DNA of 47,107 bases from Petrotoga sp. UBA5851 (GTDB lineage Bacteria > Thermotogota > Thermotogae > Petrotogales > Petrotogaceae). Below are positions 25,957 to 34,935 of the stretch, in pieces. The notes under the pieces were generated by a model. It was not told where the DNA came from, did not search any database, and saw only the letters and a list, made by a program, of their open reading frames with translations. The position numbers and the translations under genes are program-made. Location: assembly GCA_002431635.1 (NCBI GenBank), contig DJGH01000019.1, positions 318-47,424 on the forward strand. Direction: 5' to 3'. Within the stretch, counting starts at the first letter, position 1. Each line of letters starts with the position of its first letter.

Positions 25957-27678
25957 ATGATTGGGAATATGAAGATACGTACCAAGCTCTTACTTCTTCT
26001 TTTTATACCGTTGGTAGGAATAGTATGTATCATATCGCTTATGGCGATTAACTTCCAGAATGTGGTTACAGATCTTGAGCTGTCGCTCAAGAATGAGAAT
26101 TCCAAGGTGATATCTGTAGTATTTGAGGTTGACAAGTCGCTTTCGAATACTTTGTCGGCATTTCAGAATATACTGTCAAAAGGCATGTCAGATCCGAGTT
26201 TCAAGGCACAGTATGACGAGTACAAAAAAGGAGTTGCAAATGCCAAGGAAAAGATTGCTGCAGCTGAGGAGATAATAAGAAACAACAAAGACGGCTGGCT
26301 TTTGTATACAAACGATATAAGCCAGAAAACGGTTGAGGAGAACTTTAAAAACTTTCACAGCAACATAGATATGTGGCTGGAAATGACTGAGGTTGAAATT
26401 CAGGCCGAGCTTACCGAATCATTTTCCTCTCAGTACTTTTACGATGCCAGAGCCAATATATCAGAGATAGGTCAATCCGCAGATAAGTTCCTTGCGTATA
26501 AGATACAAAAAAACAGAGAAAGAACAAACAATCTTATTCTTATAGCTATAATTGTTGGAATAGGAGTTTTTGCTGTAGCATTTCTAATAGGGTTTATGAT
26601 AATAATCGATATTTCGTCTAAGGTAAAGAAGATAATGACTGTGACTCAGCTAGGAGAGGGTAATCTCAGAATAAAGTTTGATATAAAAGGGAAGGATGAA
26701 TTTTCCAATATAGGCAAAACCCTGAACAAGGTGGTGGAATCTCTCAGAGAGTCAATGAGTAATATTGAAACGGCATCGGATGAAATAAGGAGCTCTTCCA
26801 AGGAACTTGGTGATGTATCACAGGATACTATCAAAAACTCTGAACTGCTCTCCGGTGATGCGGAAAAAATCCAGCAGAATGTTGAAAACACATCAGCTTC
26901 AATACAGGAAGTTACTTCAAGTGTAGAAGAAGTTGCCGCTGCCGCTCAGTCAGTATCAAAAAATTCAGTCGATCTTTCGGCCAGAACCAATGATGTTGCC
27001 GCAGCTGCTGAAAAAGGTGAAAAGTCTATAGAGGCTATAGTGAATGTAGTTGAAACAGCTGTGAAGAGCACTGATGAAACAGCAAATACCGTAATGAAGC
27101 TTACGGAACATGTGGGAAATATACAGCAGATAATAAACACTATAAACTCAATAACCGAACAGACGAATCTACTAGCTCTCAATGCAGCTATAGAAGCTGC
27201 AAGAGCCGGGGATGCCGGAAGAGGTTTTGCGGTTGTGGCGGATGAAATAAGGAAGCTTGCCGAGCAAAGCAAACAGGCAACAGTGAACATAGTCTCCATC
27301 ATAGGCCAGATTCAGGAAAGATCAAGAAAAGCTGACGAAATGACCAAAAAAACAGTATCTGATGTTCGTAATGTAAGCTCTTTGGCTGGGGAAATAAGTT
27401 TACAGTTCAAAGACATACTAGGACAGGTCGAAAAAATACATGATATGGTTCAGGTGATGTCGGCCAATGCTCAGGAGCAGAGTGCTGCTGCCGAAGAGGT
27501 ATCAGGAACAATGGATGCTTCTGCCAGGATGGTTGTAAATATATCAGAAAAGATAAAAGATATGGTTGAGGCCATAAATAAACAGGCTGTTTCCGCTCAG
27601 ATAATAAGCACTTCAGGTGAAAAGATGGACGGTCTTTCTGAAAATCTCAAATCCCTTGTATCCAAGTTTAAAGTATAA
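25957..27678 (+). CDS. Methyl-accepting chemotaxis protein, periplasmic sensor
   Basis: A 573-residue classical transmembrane chemoreceptor. TM1 is at ~8-30, a helical periplasmic ligand-binding domain at ~31-190 (four-helix-bundle-like, no recognised ligand motif), TM2 at ~191-215 and a HAMP linker at ~216-270 (LGEGNLRIKFDIKGKDEFSNIGKTLN). The coiled-coil signalling domain has the highly conserved hairpin tip NLLALNAAIEAARAG followed by RGFAVVADEIRKLAEQ. A second conserved stretch, MSANAQEQSAAAEEVSGTMD, is a typical adaptation region. The start ATG has GGAGGGG upstream. It has its own promoter and terminator, so it is monocistronic. The ligand is unknown. Together with the H-NOX receptor it implies a chemotaxis system elsewhere in the genome. 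Confidence 0.96.
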   Translation: MIGNMKIRTKLLLLLFIPLVGIVCIISLMAINFQNVVTDLELSLKNENSKVISVVFEVDKSLSNTLSAFQNILSKGMSDPSFKAQYDEYKKGVANAKEKIAAAEEIIRNNKDGWLLYTNDISQKTVEENFKNFHSNIDMWLEMTEVEIQAELTESFSSQYFYDARANISEIGQSADKFLAYKIQKNRERTNNLILIAIIVGIGVFAVAFLIGFMIIIDISSKVKKIMTVTQLGEGNLRIKFDIKGKDEFSNIGKTLNKVVESLRESMSNIETASDEIRSSSKELGDVSQDTIKNSELLSGDAEKIQQNVENTSASIQEVTSSVEEVAAAAQSVSKNSVDLSARTNDVAAAAEKGEKSIEAIVNVVETAVKSTDETANTVMKLTEHVGNIQQIINTINSITEQTNLLALNAAIEAARAGDAGRGFAVVADEIRKLAEQSKQATVNIVSIIGQIQERSRKADEMTKKTVSDVRNVSSLAGEISLQFKDILGQVEKIHDMVQVMSANAQEQSAAAEEVSGTMDASARMVVNISEKIKDMVEAINKQAVSAQIISTSGEKMDGLSENLKSLVSKFKV

Positions 27679-27691
27679 TCTATCATAAACG

Positions 27692-27717
27692 AAAGGCTCC
27701 GTAAAGGAGCCTTTTTT
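27692..27717 (+). terminator. Rho-independent terminator after the chemoreceptor gene
   Basis: A perfect 9-bp stem AAAGGCTCC/GGAGCCTTT with a 5-base loop, followed by a T-run. Confidence 0.93.
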
Positions 27718-27726
27718 TGATATAAT
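27718..27726 (+). promoter_or_regulatory. Extended -10 promoter (TGATATAAT) for the CsgG-like gene pair
   Basis: The nonamer begins at the end of the T-run of the preceding terminator, 19 bases before the next ATG. The 5' untranslated region would be about ten bases plus the GGAGGTGG ribosome site, so it is very short. No -35 is possible except inside the terminator stem, where none is seen. Confidence 0.5.
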
Positions 27727-27744
27727 AACTGCGGAGGTGGTTTC

Positions 27745-29058
27745 ATGAAAAAGAGAGTTGTGTTTATGATACTTCTTTTGATGGCGGTTACTGTACTTAA
27801 TGCAAGAAAAAATATAAAATTCTTCTGGTCATGCGGACCTCAAGTGCCTCAGACAATAAGGCAGAATATACTCAATGACATAAAGTCCAGCGTAATATCA
27901 TCGGAGAGGTTTCTGATTTCAAACGAGGAGGAGATTCAGGAGATAGCTTTTGAAAAAAAGGTTGAGAGTTTCTTTACTTCGTCAGATAGTATAATGAGCA
28001 GTATTAAAGACTCAGATTATATAATTGCCGTGAAGATATTCGATTACTACAGTAACAATAAAATTGAAAGAGGAAGCTATATGCGTGACGATCTGAGCGG
28101 AGACTATGTTTTTTACAGCAACGCTTTTATTCCTGTTTTTAAAGGATACTTTTACAGTTATGATGCATTTACCGGAAGATATGTTGTTGATAAGAACGGT
28201 GATTTTGTTGCAGGAAAAAATGGAGGATACTATCCTGCCGGAAATGGTTTTTATGTAAGCAGCAAGTATGAAGATGTTTTTACTGAAAGTGGAGTGAGCG
28301 TACAGTATATCCTTATCAATGCCCAGGATGGGAAAAAGATCTTTGAAGATACTTTTTCAGGGAGGTTTTCCGGCTATACCGTCAAGTATACCTATGACAG
28401 TCAGACAGGAAAAACCTTCATAAAACAGGTACCTGAGAGTTCGGTATGGACAGCGGTGTCCTCAGGATACGGAGAGCACGTTTACTCAAGACTCCGAGAT
28501 GATTTTATGATAAAAGCCAGGATAATGGATTTTTCAGACGATACGGTCTATATAGATGCCGGTGCAAACGAAGGTATCAAGAAAGGATATCTTTTTATTT
28601 CACAGGATACTTTAGGAAAGATGGTAATGAAAGTAGAGAATGTAAATCCTCAGACTGCGGAAGGAAAAATACTTTATATAAAAAGAGGCAAAGAGCTCAA
28701 AATTTCAGAGACTGTTTCTGAAATCAAAGATTTTCATGATGCGTGGATTTTAGGAGCCGGACTGTTTGCCGGTACTGAACTGGGCGCATCTTTAGAGTTC
28801 AAAAACTACGATATATACAATGAAGTAACTTCCTGCAGCGGAATAGATTTTGTACTCAATCAAAACAAAGTACAGGTTTCGGGAGTTTCTTTCGGGTTTT
28901 CGGTATATAAAAATGAACAGATTAATGTTTTTTTAAGAACAGGTGTCTACAACACAGCTCCTTTTATCGGCGCACAGGCAAAGTATCTTTTTTTCGGTAT
29001 GCTGATGGATTGCAGTATTTCTGGAAAGTTCCGTGCAGGCGTTACTTTTTCTTTTTAG
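27745..29058 (+). CDS. CsgG-like outer-membrane protein with C-terminal barrel (437 aa)
   Basis: An exported protein whose signal peptide ends near LNARKN. Residues ~25-250 resemble one CsgG-like alpha/beta unit: a helix after a RFLISNEEEIQEIAF strand, then SDYIIAVKIFDYY, an unusual Gly/Tyr-rich insertion (GDYVFYSN, GYFYSYDAFTGRYV, GNGFYVSSKYEDVFTE), then a return to VQYILINAQDGKKIFED. Residues ~265-325 form a small beta domain (IDAGANEGIKKGYLFIS) of the type found at the end of FlgT-like proteins. The last ~105 residues look like a beta-barrel ending FRAGVTFSF with a terminal Phe. The next gene encodes a longer paralogue and starts 16 bases on. Likely an outer-membrane channel or scaffold; the exact function is unknown. 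Confidence 0.7.
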   Translation: MKKRVVFMILLLMAVTVLNARKNIKFFWSCGPQVPQTIRQNILNDIKSSVISSERFLISNEEEIQEIAFEKKVESFFTSSDSIMSSIKDSDYIIAVKIFDYYSNNKIERGSYMRDDLSGDYVFYSNAFIPVFKGYFYSYDAFTGRYVVDKNGDFVAGKNGGYYPAGNGFYVSSKYEDVFTESGVSVQYILINAQDGKKIFEDTFSGRFSGYTVKYTYDSQTGKTFIKQVPESSVWTAVSSGYGEHVYSRLRDDFMIKARIMDFSDDTVYIDAGANEGIKKGYLFISQDTLGKMVMKVENVNPQTAEGKILYIKRGKELKISETVSEIKDFHDAWILGAGLFAGTELGASLEFKNYDIYNEVTSCSGIDFVLNQNKVQVSGVSFGFSVYKNEQINVFLRTGVYNTAPFIGAQAKYLFFGMLMDCSISGKFRAGVTFSF

Positions 29059-29073
29059 GGGGTGAAGGCATAT

Positions 29074-31068
29074 ATGAAAAATTTTTTTCTGCTTCTTTTT
29101 TTACTTTTTGGGTTAATGGTTCAGGCGTCGACAGTTGCGCCCTATATTTTTATAAACAACAGGCTTAACATCGATTATGCATCTGTTTACAACATACTTA
29201 GAGAAAAGCTTTCCGGATACGATATACTTGAGCGAGAGAAATACTATGAAACCTTTGAAAGCACTTCCAAAAATGCTGGTGATTCATACATTATAAAACT
29301 TATGCAGGACAACAGGTCTGCTGATTACGGCGTCGTAGTGCGTATAGACGATTGCTATACAGAAAGAAAAACAGAGAAGAATGTCAGGTTTGTCAAAAAC
29401 TCTTCAGGATCTTATATATCATACGCAGGTACGTTCTATCAGGTAAGTCAGAAAAAACTTTTTTCCTATAATAAGAACGATGATAAGTTTTATCAGGATA
29501 GCAGCGGAAATTATGTATATCTTGCAGACTATCCGTGGGCAAGAACCGAACGTGAGAAGTTTATAAAGATAGATGGGTTCTATACACGGTACTCTGAGGA
29601 TACTGTTTGGTATAAGTACTCTATAAAAGGTTCCTATGCTGTTATTGATTATAAAAGCTCCGTAATAATAGATAGCGGCAGTATCGACAGCACCATGACC
29701 AGTAAAAGCAGTTCTGAAATGCAAAGCTTTGTTAACTCAAGCATCAGGGCGATAAAGCTGAGGCAGAGTACTTTCTATGAAGAAAAACCCAAGATAGCGC
29801 TATATGCTCTTAAAAACAAGGAATACTCAGGATACACAGACCAGATATACGGACAGGTTCAGGAAGGGTTCATAGATGACGGAAGGTATGGAATCCTTGA
29901 TAGGGCGAATATAGATAAGATAATGGAAGAGCTCAAGCTTGACTATCTTGGCATAGTAAGTGGCCAGGCAGCGTCTAACATGAAAACGGCGGCTTACATG
30001 GTATCTTTTGTTATAAATTCTTTAAAGTATGAAGAGTACACGGTTACTGAGAAAAAAAGCTACCTTAACCCAATCAACGGCAGTTATACCGGTGGTGAAG
30101 AGGTTGAAGTCGGAAAGTACTACTACAGGAAGAAGGACGGGTCATTTACTGCCGATGCAACAGGTACATATGTGAAAAAAATCAGGAAGCCTTGGGAGAG
30201 AACAGACTCGTATGTTCAAGCATCGGGTTTTTACGATGTTTTTACACAAGATACTGTTTATGCAAAGGGATATATGAACTGCACATTCCACGTGATCGAT
30301 CTTAAGACCGGGCTTTATCTGGGACATATGACAAAGGAACTTTGGGTTAATAAACCGCTTACAGAGCTGAAAGACCGTTTTCAGAGCACTGAAAGTATTT
30401 TCAGATCTGATATAAACGATCTTTTAGTCAGGCAGGCAAGCGGCTGGATAAGTCTGGAAACCAAAAAACTTTTTCCTCTTAATACACTTATCGCGGTCAG
30501 TGACGGAGATAAACAGATAATACAGGCGGGGAAGAATTATGGAGTCAAAAACTCAATGTTATTCAGGGTAGTTGACGATTATATAACCAGAGGATATATA
30601 AAAGTGGAGCAAACCGGTGAAAGAACTTCCAATACCAGGACTGTAAGACTCATAAGACAGACCGACGATATAAAATATAATGATCTTGCATATGAAGATT
30701 TTGACTACTATGACCCTTTTGGTATGCAGGTATACTTCGGAGGGGGAACAGGAGGTCTTTTAACAGGTCTGGGATATATGTTCACAGATATATACAAAAA
30801 TTTATTGGGAGATATAAGAACAGGGATAATGTTTCAGGGTGAAAACAGCTACTTTTTGGGACAGGCTGGAATAAAGGTGTATCCGCTTAACCAGGAAACA
30901 GACTTATCACTGGCTCTGGCGGTTAAAACAGATTTCAAGCATGATATAAGTGTATATCCTGTTCTGGAAGTTTCATCCCGAATCTTTTACGATCTTTTGA
31001 GGTATAGTGCCGGTTTCTATTTTGGAAAGGAAAGCCTTGGTTTTTTAAGTTTAAACGTGTGTTTCTGA
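29074..31068 (+). CDS. Two-unit CsgG-like outer-membrane protein with C-terminal barrel (664 aa)
   Basis: The ATG at 29074 has AGGGGGTGA 8 bases upstream; the GTG at 29062 lies within that site. A signal peptide ends near VQAST. Two CsgG-like units follow in tandem, residues ~20-232 and ~236-455: each has an L-x-R helix entry (YDILEREKYYETF and YGILDRANIDKIM), a VVVRIDDCY or VSFVINSLKY strand, a Tyr-rich insertion ending PWxRT with GFYxxF/YxxDTV, and a V-I-D strand. The second retains the classical CsgG look (LDYLGIVSGQAA). A FlgT-like beta domain (~480-545, AGKNYGVKNSMLFRV) and a ~105-residue barrel ending LGFLSLNVCF follow. It is partner and paralogue of the preceding gene. Proposed: outer-membrane secretion pore or envelope-spanning assembly factor. 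Confidence 0.7.
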   Translation: MKNFFLLLFLLFGLMVQASTVAPYIFINNRLNIDYASVYNILREKLSGYDILEREKYYETFESTSKNAGDSYIIKLMQDNRSADYGVVVRIDDCYTERKTEKNVRFVKNSSGSYISYAGTFYQVSQKKLFSYNKNDDKFYQDSSGNYVYLADYPWARTEREKFIKIDGFYTRYSEDTVWYKYSIKGSYAVIDYKSSVIIDSGSIDSTMTSKSSSEMQSFVNSSIRAIKLRQSTFYEEKPKIALYALKNKEYSGYTDQIYGQVQEGFIDDGRYGILDRANIDKIMEELKLDYLGIVSGQAASNMKTAAYMVSFVINSLKYEEYTVTEKKSYLNPINGSYTGGEEVEVGKYYYRKKDGSFTADATGTYVKKIRKPWERTDSYVQASGFYDVFTQDTVYAKGYMNCTFHVIDLKTGLYLGHMTKELWVNKPLTELKDRFQSTESIFRSDINDLLVRQASGWISLETKKLFPLNTLIAVSDGDKQIIQAGKNYGVKNSMLFRVVDDYITRGYIKVEQTGERTSNTRTVRLIRQTDDIKYNDLAYEDFDYYDPFGMQVYFGGGTGGLLTGLGYMFTDIYKNLLGDIRTGIMFQGENSYFLGQAGIKVYPLNQETDLSLALAVKTDFKHDISVYPVLEVSSRIFYDLLRYSAGFYFGKESLGFLSLNVCF

Positions 31069-31785
31069 TTATTTTTCTTTTGTAAAGGCAACAGATTTTT
31101 TAATATTTAATATTTCCAAGACCCCGGTCAGATCACTTACCGTATGATCGGGGCTTATAGCTCCGTTCCACTGGCGGGCGTTCCTGTTAAGCCAACAGGC
31201 GGTTATTTTTTCTCTTTTTGCCCCCTGGATATCAGACGGCGAGTCTCCTATATGAATTATTTTTTCCGGAGCTATCCCGTAAAATTTTATAACATTTTTG
31301 AAAAGTCTATTGGAGAGATCGTTTTTATAAGATCCGCATTTTTCCGAAAAGAATGCGCTGTCAAAATTGAATACTTTTAAAAGCGGCTCTATGGAAAGAG
31401 TATCGGCATCACTCACAAGACAGACAGGAATCTTGTTTTTAAGATGGCTCAGAAAAGTTAAAGCATCCGGATAAGGTTTTGAAAAACCATGCTGTACTAT
31501 GAAAATTTCAGATGCTTTATCAGGATCGAAACTTAGGTTTTCTTCAGCTCGTACCTCTTCAAAAAAAGGTTTCACTATCTCCCTGACTGTTCTGAAAGAT
31601 TCGGCATTTGAGGTGAAAAGATGAAATCTGGTGTATACTTTCTTTTTGAAGGAATAAGCACATACTGCTTTTAACTGAGGTGTATAATTTTCTTCAAGAA
31701 CTCCTTTCCAGATATTTTCTTCAACAGTGTCCAAATTCACAAGTGTCTGAAACATATCCACGCATACCAGTTCAAATTCAGCCAT
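31069..31785 (-). CDS. HAD-superfamily hydrolase
   Basis: A 238-residue cytoplasmic haloacid-dehalogenase-type hydrolase. Motif I is VDMFQTLV, with nucleophile Asp and no second Asp at +2 (Phe instead), a form seen in dehalogenase-like members rather than the DxDGT phosphatases. Motif II is CLVSDAD, motif III includes Lys in SYKNDLSNRLF, and motif IV is IIHIGDSPSDIQGA, so the acidic metal-binding residues are present. A helical cap lies at ~20-90. The start is the ATG at 31785 with GGAGGTACTT upstream; the longer frame to 31818 lacks a ribosome site. It converges tail to tail with the CsgG-like operon with no gap. The substrate is not predictable. Confidence 0.9.
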   Translation of the reverse strand: MAEFELVCVDMFQTLVNLDTVEENIWKGVLEENYTPQLKAVCAYSFKKKVYTRFHLFTSNAESFRTVREIVKPFFEEVRAEENLSFDPDKASEIFIVQHGFSKPYPDALTFLSHLKNKIPVCLVSDADTLSIEPLLKVFNFDSAFFSEKCGSYKNDLSNRLFKNVIKFYGIAPEKIIHIGDSPSDIQGAKREKITACWLNRNARQWNGAISPDHTVSDLTGVLEILNIKKSVAFTKEK

Positions 31786-31862
31786 AAGTACCTCCGGATT
31801 TTCTGCAAAGACGAACACAAGCTAGTTAGAAAATTTCGTTTACAGTATATATGTTCAGTACA

Positions 31863-31868
31863 ATTATA
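31863..31868 (-). promoter_or_regulatory. Probable -10 (TATAAT) for the HAD gene
   Basis: TATAAT on the minus strand lies 78 bases before the start codon, in a context like the lipoprotein promoter at 25653. There is no clear -35. Confidence 0.4.
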
Positions 31869-31907
31869 CTATTTTTTTTCACAAAGAGCATAAACCTTTT
31901 TAAGAAG

Positions 31908-31945
31908 ATCCATAAAAATAAAAAAACGGAGAGTAAAGCTCTCCG
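31908..31945 (-). terminator. Rho-independent terminator after the UPF0316 gene
   Basis: On the minus strand, CGGAGAG-CTTTA-CTCTCCG forms a perfect 7-bp stem followed by a T-rich tract (TTTTTTTATTTTTATGG). It lies 10 bases after the stop at 31956 and is probably also the end of the lysine operon if that reads through. Confidence 0.9.
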
Positions 31946-31955
31946 GAAAGATGTT

Positions 31956-32543
31956 TCATTTTGACTTTCTTATTGGAAAGAGGTTTTCTAGCCTGAGCTT
32001 GTGCTGATCAGGATGAAAAATACCGTCTTTTGAATACTTTACGTCTTCGACTGAAATAAAGGCTTTGGAATCAAACATGTTGGTCGCTTCGTTGAAAGCC
32101 TTATATTTTGAACGGTGCATTATACTGTAGATTATATGAGCTTGTCCTGTGGAACCGCTGGCCTGTATGTTTGTTACCCCGTAGCCCATAGACCGCAGGG
32201 ATTTTATAAACTCTACCGGGTCTTTTACAGTTATTATACGTACAGCTATCTTTCCTATGGCTAACTTGTCTTCCAGAACTATTCCTATATAGCTTCCTGC
32301 TGCGAATCCTCCTGCATAAGCAATTACATAAACTATATTATCCACACTCTGTATAACTTTACTGGCAACCAAAAGCCATATGGTTACTTCAAAGAAGCCT
32401 ATAAAAGCAGCTATGGCTTTCTTTCCCTTTGAAACCATAATTATTCTTGTGGTTCCGAGTGAGACATCCAGGATTCTTGCAATGAAGATTACAATAGGCA
32501 TAACTACCCATTTGAAAATGTCTGATGACAGTAGATCATTCAA
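31956..32543 (-). CDS. UPF0316-family membrane protein (DUF5698-DUF2179)
   Basis: About 195 residues. Three N-terminal hydrophobic segments (VVMPIVIFIARILDVSLGTTR, AFIGFFEVTIWLLVASKVI and IAYAGGFAAGSYIGIVL) are followed by a small soluble DUF2179 domain (IAVRIITVKDPVEFIKSLRSMGYGVTNIQASG), a ligand-binding-like fold also found in YitT proteins. The function of the family is unknown. I prefer the TTG at 32543 as start, because GGAGGG lies 7 bases upstream; the frame from 32558 begins on top of that site. It has its own extended -10 promoter 7 bases after kamE, with no terminator between, so it may be both independently transcribed and read through from the lysine operon. Confidence 0.85.
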   Translation of the reverse strand: MNDLLSSDIFKWVVMPIVIFIARILDVSLGTTRIIMVSKGKKAIAAFIGFFEVTIWLLVASKVIQSVDNIVYVIAYAGGFAAGSYIGIVLEDKLAIGKIAVRIITVKDPVEFIKSLRSMGYGVTNIQASGSTGQAHIIYSIMHRSKYKAFNEATNMFDSKAFISVEDVKYSKDGIFHPDQHKLRLENLFPIRKSK

Positions 32544-32575
32544 AACACTTCCCTCCAATCAGTTCAGATAAGTAG

Positions 32576-32584
32576 ATTATACCA
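32576..32584 (-). promoter_or_regulatory. Extended -10 promoter (TGGTATAAT) for the UPF0316 gene
   Basis: TG-G-TATAAT on the minus strand, between the kamE stop and the UPF0316 start. Any -35 would lie within kamE; none is recognisable. Confidence 0.5.
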
Positions 32585-32590
32585 TAAAAA

Positions 32591-33379
32591 TCATTTGGCC
32601 AGACGTCTTGCCATTTCCTGGGCTATAAATGCACCTACATCCTCTGCAAAGGAGTTGGGACCAAAGCCCGCATCAAAACCGATCTCTTTGGCCAGCTCAT
32701 GAGTTATTCTGGCACCTCCGGCAACAAGAACCACTTTGCTCCTTATACCTTCGGCTTCAAGCATTTCTACAAGTTCGGTCATGTTTTTTATATGCACGTT
32801 TTTCTGGGTTACGGTCTGAGATACAAGCAGGGCATCTGCTTTAAGCTCTATCGCCTTTGCAATAAAATCTTCGTTTAAAACCTGACTCCCAAGATTATAT
32901 GCTTCAAACATCTCGTATCTTTCAAGTCCGTAATGTCCGGCGAAGCCTTTCATATTCATTATAGCATCTATTCCGACTGTGTGTGCGTCAGTGCCTGTAC
33001 TTGCACCTACCACCACGATTTTTCTGTTTAAAGTCTGTTTTATGTACTCATCAATATCCTTCATGCCCATCTTCTTCACATCAGCTTTTGCAACATGAAT
33101 TGAAGTGAAGTCTATCGTTTTGGTGCATTCACCATAGGCATTGAAAAAGGTGAAGCCCGGTGCCAGTTCCTTAAAATATACAATCTGAGGGTTCTCAAGC
33201 CCCATGCTTCTGATTACATCCTTTGCAGCCTGCAGAGCCTCGTCACCGCACGGTACGGGAAGGGTAAAACTTAACTGTACCTTACCGTCGTTCATGGTGT
33301 CTCCGTAAGGTCTTACGGACTTAAGATCAAGATTTTTGTCAAAATCCTTGTGATCAAGGGAGTATAGTCCACCGCTCAT
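32591..33379 (-). CDS. kamE: Lysine 5,6-aminomutase, beta subunit
   Basis: The small, cobalamin-binding subunit of the adenosylcobalamin- and PLP-dependent mutase that moves the 6-amino group of beta-lysine to C5. The B12 motif D-x-H-x-x-G is in TDAHTVGIDA. Starting at the ATG at 33379, the lower axial ligand is His133 and the PLP-binding lysine is Lys144 (NMKGFAGH), the numbering known for the Clostridium sticklandii enzyme. This and a GGAGGG six bases upstream favour that start over the GTG one codon earlier. The Rossmann-like B12 domain continues to the end (LLVSQTVTQK, VVLVAGGARIT, GFGPN). It overlaps the kamD stop by one base (TGATG), giving translational coupling with its partner. Confidence 0.97.
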   Translation of the reverse strand: MSGGLYSLDHKDFDKNLDLKSVRPYGDTMNDGKVQLSFTLPVPCGDEALQAAKDVIRSMGLENPQIVYFKELAPGFTFFNAYGECTKTIDFTSIHVAKADVKKMGMKDIDEYIKQTLNRKIVVVGASTGTDAHTVGIDAIMNMKGFAGHYGLERYEMFEAYNLGSQVLNEDFIAKAIELKADALLVSQTVTQKNVHIKNMTELVEMLEAEGIRSKVVLVAGGARITHELAKEIGFDAGFGPNSFAEDVGAFIAQEMARRLAK

Positions 33380-34935
33380 CACAATCCCTCCTTAAGCATC
33401 TTTTCAATGAATGGATTAAAGTAATACTTGCCTTTTTCAAATACTCCGTCTCCGCCTTTACCGCCATTTATAGGCCTTTTTACATTTGCAAAAACACCTT
33501 TTTCAAGAGAGTTAAAGAGACCTTCTTTTTCTATTTTTTCAAGCAGTTCGACTGACCTGTCAAGTACAGCTCCGGCTCTTGTCTGAATTATACCTCCGTC
33601 TTTAAAGGTAACCTCATCACCTATATTTTTGAGGTTGTTGAATATATACTGTGCATTTTCAATGGCCAGATATCTGTCAGACATAAAAGGAGTATGTATG
33701 GCTTCGGTCAGCATTCCTAGAAGCTGTATGCCCTGCTTGGTCCATATGGATATGATATTGAAGAGAGTGTCCTGTATATATCCATTGAAAATATTTCCGG
33801 TCATAAACTTGGTCGGGGGCATATACTTAAGCGGTGCATCCGGAAATATTTCCCTTGCCATCTGTGCCTGTGCGAGTTCGTACAAAAAGCCGTTTTCAAT
33901 AGTAGGATCCATTTCAAAAGCATGTCCTAGGCCCATCTGTTCCGGTTTTATCCCTGCCGCCAGAGCAAGCTGTTCATTTATGAACTGGGAGGTCAGAACA
34001 GTATGCGCTTCTTCATATGCGTCCGCTGTTGTCAGATAGTTATCCTCACCAGTATTTATAATTACACCTGCGAATCCGTTTATAACTCTTGAAAAAAACT
34101 GGTCTATTATAGTTCTTTTCATATTAATATCCCTGAAAAGGATTCCGTAAAGCGCATCATTAAGCATCACATCAAGTCTTTCAAGTGCTCCCATGGCAGC
34201 AATTTCAGGCATGCACAGCCCGGAGCAGTAGTTGCACAGGCGCACATACTTTCCGGTTTCATGTGCAACCTCATCCAGAGCTTTACGCATTATTTTGAAG
34301 TTTTCCTGTGTTGCAAAGGTTCCTCCGAAGCCTTCAGTTGTAGCACCATAAGGGACATAGTCCAGAAGGCTCTGACCTGTTGATCTTATAACGGCTATTA
34401 CATCCGCTCCTTGTCTTGCGGCCGCCTGTGCCTGCACGACGTCTTCATAGATATTTCCTGTAGCTACTATAACATAAAGATAAGGTTTTTTTCCTTCACC
34501 GATCTCTTTTATAAAATTACTTCTTGTCTGTCTGTTATTCTTGATTCTTTCAACGGTTGTATCAACTGTGGAAGAAAGTTTTTCACGGATATCTTCAGGG
34601 CTGTTGAGCTTAAGCCTTGCTATATTAATACTTCCCTGCGATACTGAAACAGCTATTTCCTGAGGGCTCATACCAGTTTCTATCATGGCATTGCCTATAT
34701 AATAAGCTGTACCCTGTGAAAGAGCGTTATTTTCCTTCAGGTGATCAACCAGAACATTTGGAAGAGGTATACCTTCATTATTAATTCCATCTATGCCCAG
34801 AAGTCTGCATATGGTCCTTTCCGTAGAAGTTGTCGCATGTTCTTTAACAAAATTCTGGACATCCAAAGCAATTTTTTTTGCATAGGTTCTGGCCTTTCCA
34901 ACTTTTGTAAAATCAATTCCAAGCTTACTTTCCAT
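33379..34935 (-). CDS. kamD: Lysine 5,6-aminomutase, alpha subunit
   Basis: The large catalytic subunit, with a TIM barrel that binds PLP and the substrate. It runs to 518 residues from the ATG at 34935, which has GGGAGG 8 bases upstream; the frame to 34962 is only an extension into the preceding gene. Recognisable family segments are ARTYAKKIALDVQNF, ATGNIYEDVVQAQAAARQGADVIAVIRSTGQSLLDYVPYGATTEGFGG split across the substrate region, NYCSGLCMPEIAAMGALE and GLGHAFEMDP. The start overlaps the end of kamC by 11 bases. With KamE it acts on D-lysine or L-beta-lysine; here the adjacent lysine 2,3-aminomutase points to beta-lysine. Confidence 0.97.
   Translation of the reverse strand: MESKLGIDFTKVGKARTYAKKIALDVQNFVKEHATTSTERTICRLLGIDGINNEGIPLPNVLVDHLKENNALSQGTAYYIGNAMIETGMSPQEIAVSVSQGSINIARLKLNSPEDIREKLSSTVDTTVERIKNNRQTRSNFIKEIGEGKKPYLYVIVATGNIYEDVVQAQAAARQGADVIAVIRSTGQSLLDYVPYGATTEGFGGTFATQENFKIMRKALDEVAHETGKYVRLCNYCSGLCMPEIAAMGALERLDVMLNDALYGILFRDINMKRTIIDQFFSRVINGFAGVIINTGEDNYLTTADAYEEAHTVLTSQFINEQLALAAGIKPEQMGLGHAFEMDPTIENGFLYELAQAQMAREIFPDAPLKYMPPTKFMTGNIFNGYIQDTLFNIISIWTKQGIQLLGMLTEAIHTPFMSDRYLAIENAQYIFNNLKNIGDEVTFKDGGIIQTRAGAVLDRSVELLEKIEKEGLFNSLEKGVFANVKRPINGGKGGDGVFEKGKYYFNPFIEKMLKEGL

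Noticed and set aside
31122..31153. Hairpin CCCCGGTCA / TGATCGGGG as terminator
   Set aside because: It is inside the HAD coding region, has one mismatch and no T-run on either strand.
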